A DNA stretch of 64,000 bases from Caenimonas soli. GTDB taxonomy: Bacteria > Pseudomonadota > Gammaproteobacteria > Burkholderiales > Burkholderiaceae_C. The translations under genes and the position numbers were made by a program. The notes below the pieces were generated by a model, which did not search any database, was not told where the DNA came from, and saw only the letters and a program-made list of their open reading frames with translations. The stretch spans positions 124,001 to 188,000 of the forward strand of contig NZ_JABJVV010000006.1 in the NCBI RefSeq assembly GCF_013155545.1. The letters are read 5' to 3'. Below are positions 63,785 to 64,000 of the stretch, piece after piece (the stretch's first letter is position 1; the number at the start of each line of letters is the position of its first letter).

Positions 63785-64000
63785 ATGGCGACCAAGCGCA
63801 TCTCGGACGAACCCGCCTTCGTCCTGCACCGCTACGACTGGAGCGAATCCAGCCTGATCCTGGAGGTCTTCACCCGCCACCATGGCCGCGTGGCATTGGT
63901 CGCCAAGGGCGCGAAGAAACCCAGTTCCAACTTCCGGCCGGTGCTGCTGCCGCTGCAGCCGCTGCGCGTGGCCTTCGGCGGCGATGCCGAGATTCGCACC
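63785..64000 (+). CDS. recO: DNA repair protein RecO (5' part)
   Basis: The first 72 codons, running off the window. The translation begins [20 protein letters not shown] and continues [25 protein letters not shown], typical of the RecO N-terminal OB fold. RecO helps load RecA in the RecFOR pathway. Its place after era is conserved. Confidence 0.93.
   Translation, partial: MATKRISDEPAFVLHRYDWSESSLILEVFTRHHGRVALVAKGAKKPSSNFRPVLLPLQPLRVAFGGDAEIRT

Noticed and set aside
62141..63883. 580-residue open frame antisense to rnc and era
   Set aside because: Antisense to two certain genes; no RBS or domain.

Overview
The window is a gene-dense stretch of a high-GC beta-proteobacterial chromosome, most likely Burkholderiales and probably Comamonadaceae (Variovorax/Ramlibacter/Polaromonas-like). 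This rests on gene order and family content: the rplU-rpmA-obgE-proB run, a CNP1-like protein next to rppH, argH-algZ-algR near hemCDXY, rne divergent from rluC, yceD-rpmF-plsX-fabHDG-acpP-fabF-rpoE-rseA-rseB-mucD-lepA-lepB-DUF4845-rnc-era-recO, and GC-rich dispersed repeats of a kind I associate with Comamonadaceae. No phage, integrase, CRISPR array or transposase gene was found.

Layout. 85-1172 (minus): tRNA-Pro(CGG) and a polyprenyl diphosphate synthase. 1323-4169 (plus): L21, L27, ObgE, ProB. 4166-5303 (minus): CNP1-like protein and RppH. 5393-7818 (plus): ProS and a lytic transglycosylase. 7824-12631 (minus): a Lon-like AAA ATPase, Grx4, PrmC, PrfA, HemA. 12690-16363 (plus): small membrane protein, YaaA, prolyl-4-hydroxylase-like dioxygenase, alpha/beta hydrolase, QueF. 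16366-22332 is the most accessory part: a dienoyl-CoA isomerase-like crotonase, a 2TM protein with a phased-repeat upstream region, an ECF sigma/anti-sigma/TPR set flanked by two paralogous small proteins of unknown function, an exported Ig-like repeat protein and a DUF1569 protein. 22342-29444: DinB, diheme cytochrome c, LldD-type oxidase, slipin plus NfeD, ArgH. 29532-39416: AlgZ/AlgR-type two-component pair, AI-2E family transporter, Ppc (opposite strand), HemC, HemD, HemX, HemY. 39450-47401: RNase E with a long leader, RluC, HAD phosphatase, Rieske protein, SppA-like peptidase, RsmI-like methyltransferase, Maf. 47427-53981: YceD, L32 and the fatty-acid synthesis operon. 54000-58322: YgfX-like small membrane protein, RpoE, RseA, RseB, MucD. 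58833-64000: LepA, LepB, DUF4845, RNase III, Era and the 5' part of RecO.

Non-coding items of most interest: a 266-bp MITE-like nested inverted-repeat element with 26-bp perfect terminal repeats between rpmF and plsX; four 11-12 bp phased GTAAG repeats upstream of the 2TM gene; a -24/-12 (sigma-54) promoter match upstream of the AAA ATPase; a probable ~70-nt small RNA or leader ending in a strong terminator between mucD and lepA; an in-frame dispersed palindromic repeat inside rluC; and an rne promoter that lies over the first codons of rluC. I found no clearly new multi-gene system; the ECF island with its paralogous small proteins is the best candidate for undescribed biology.
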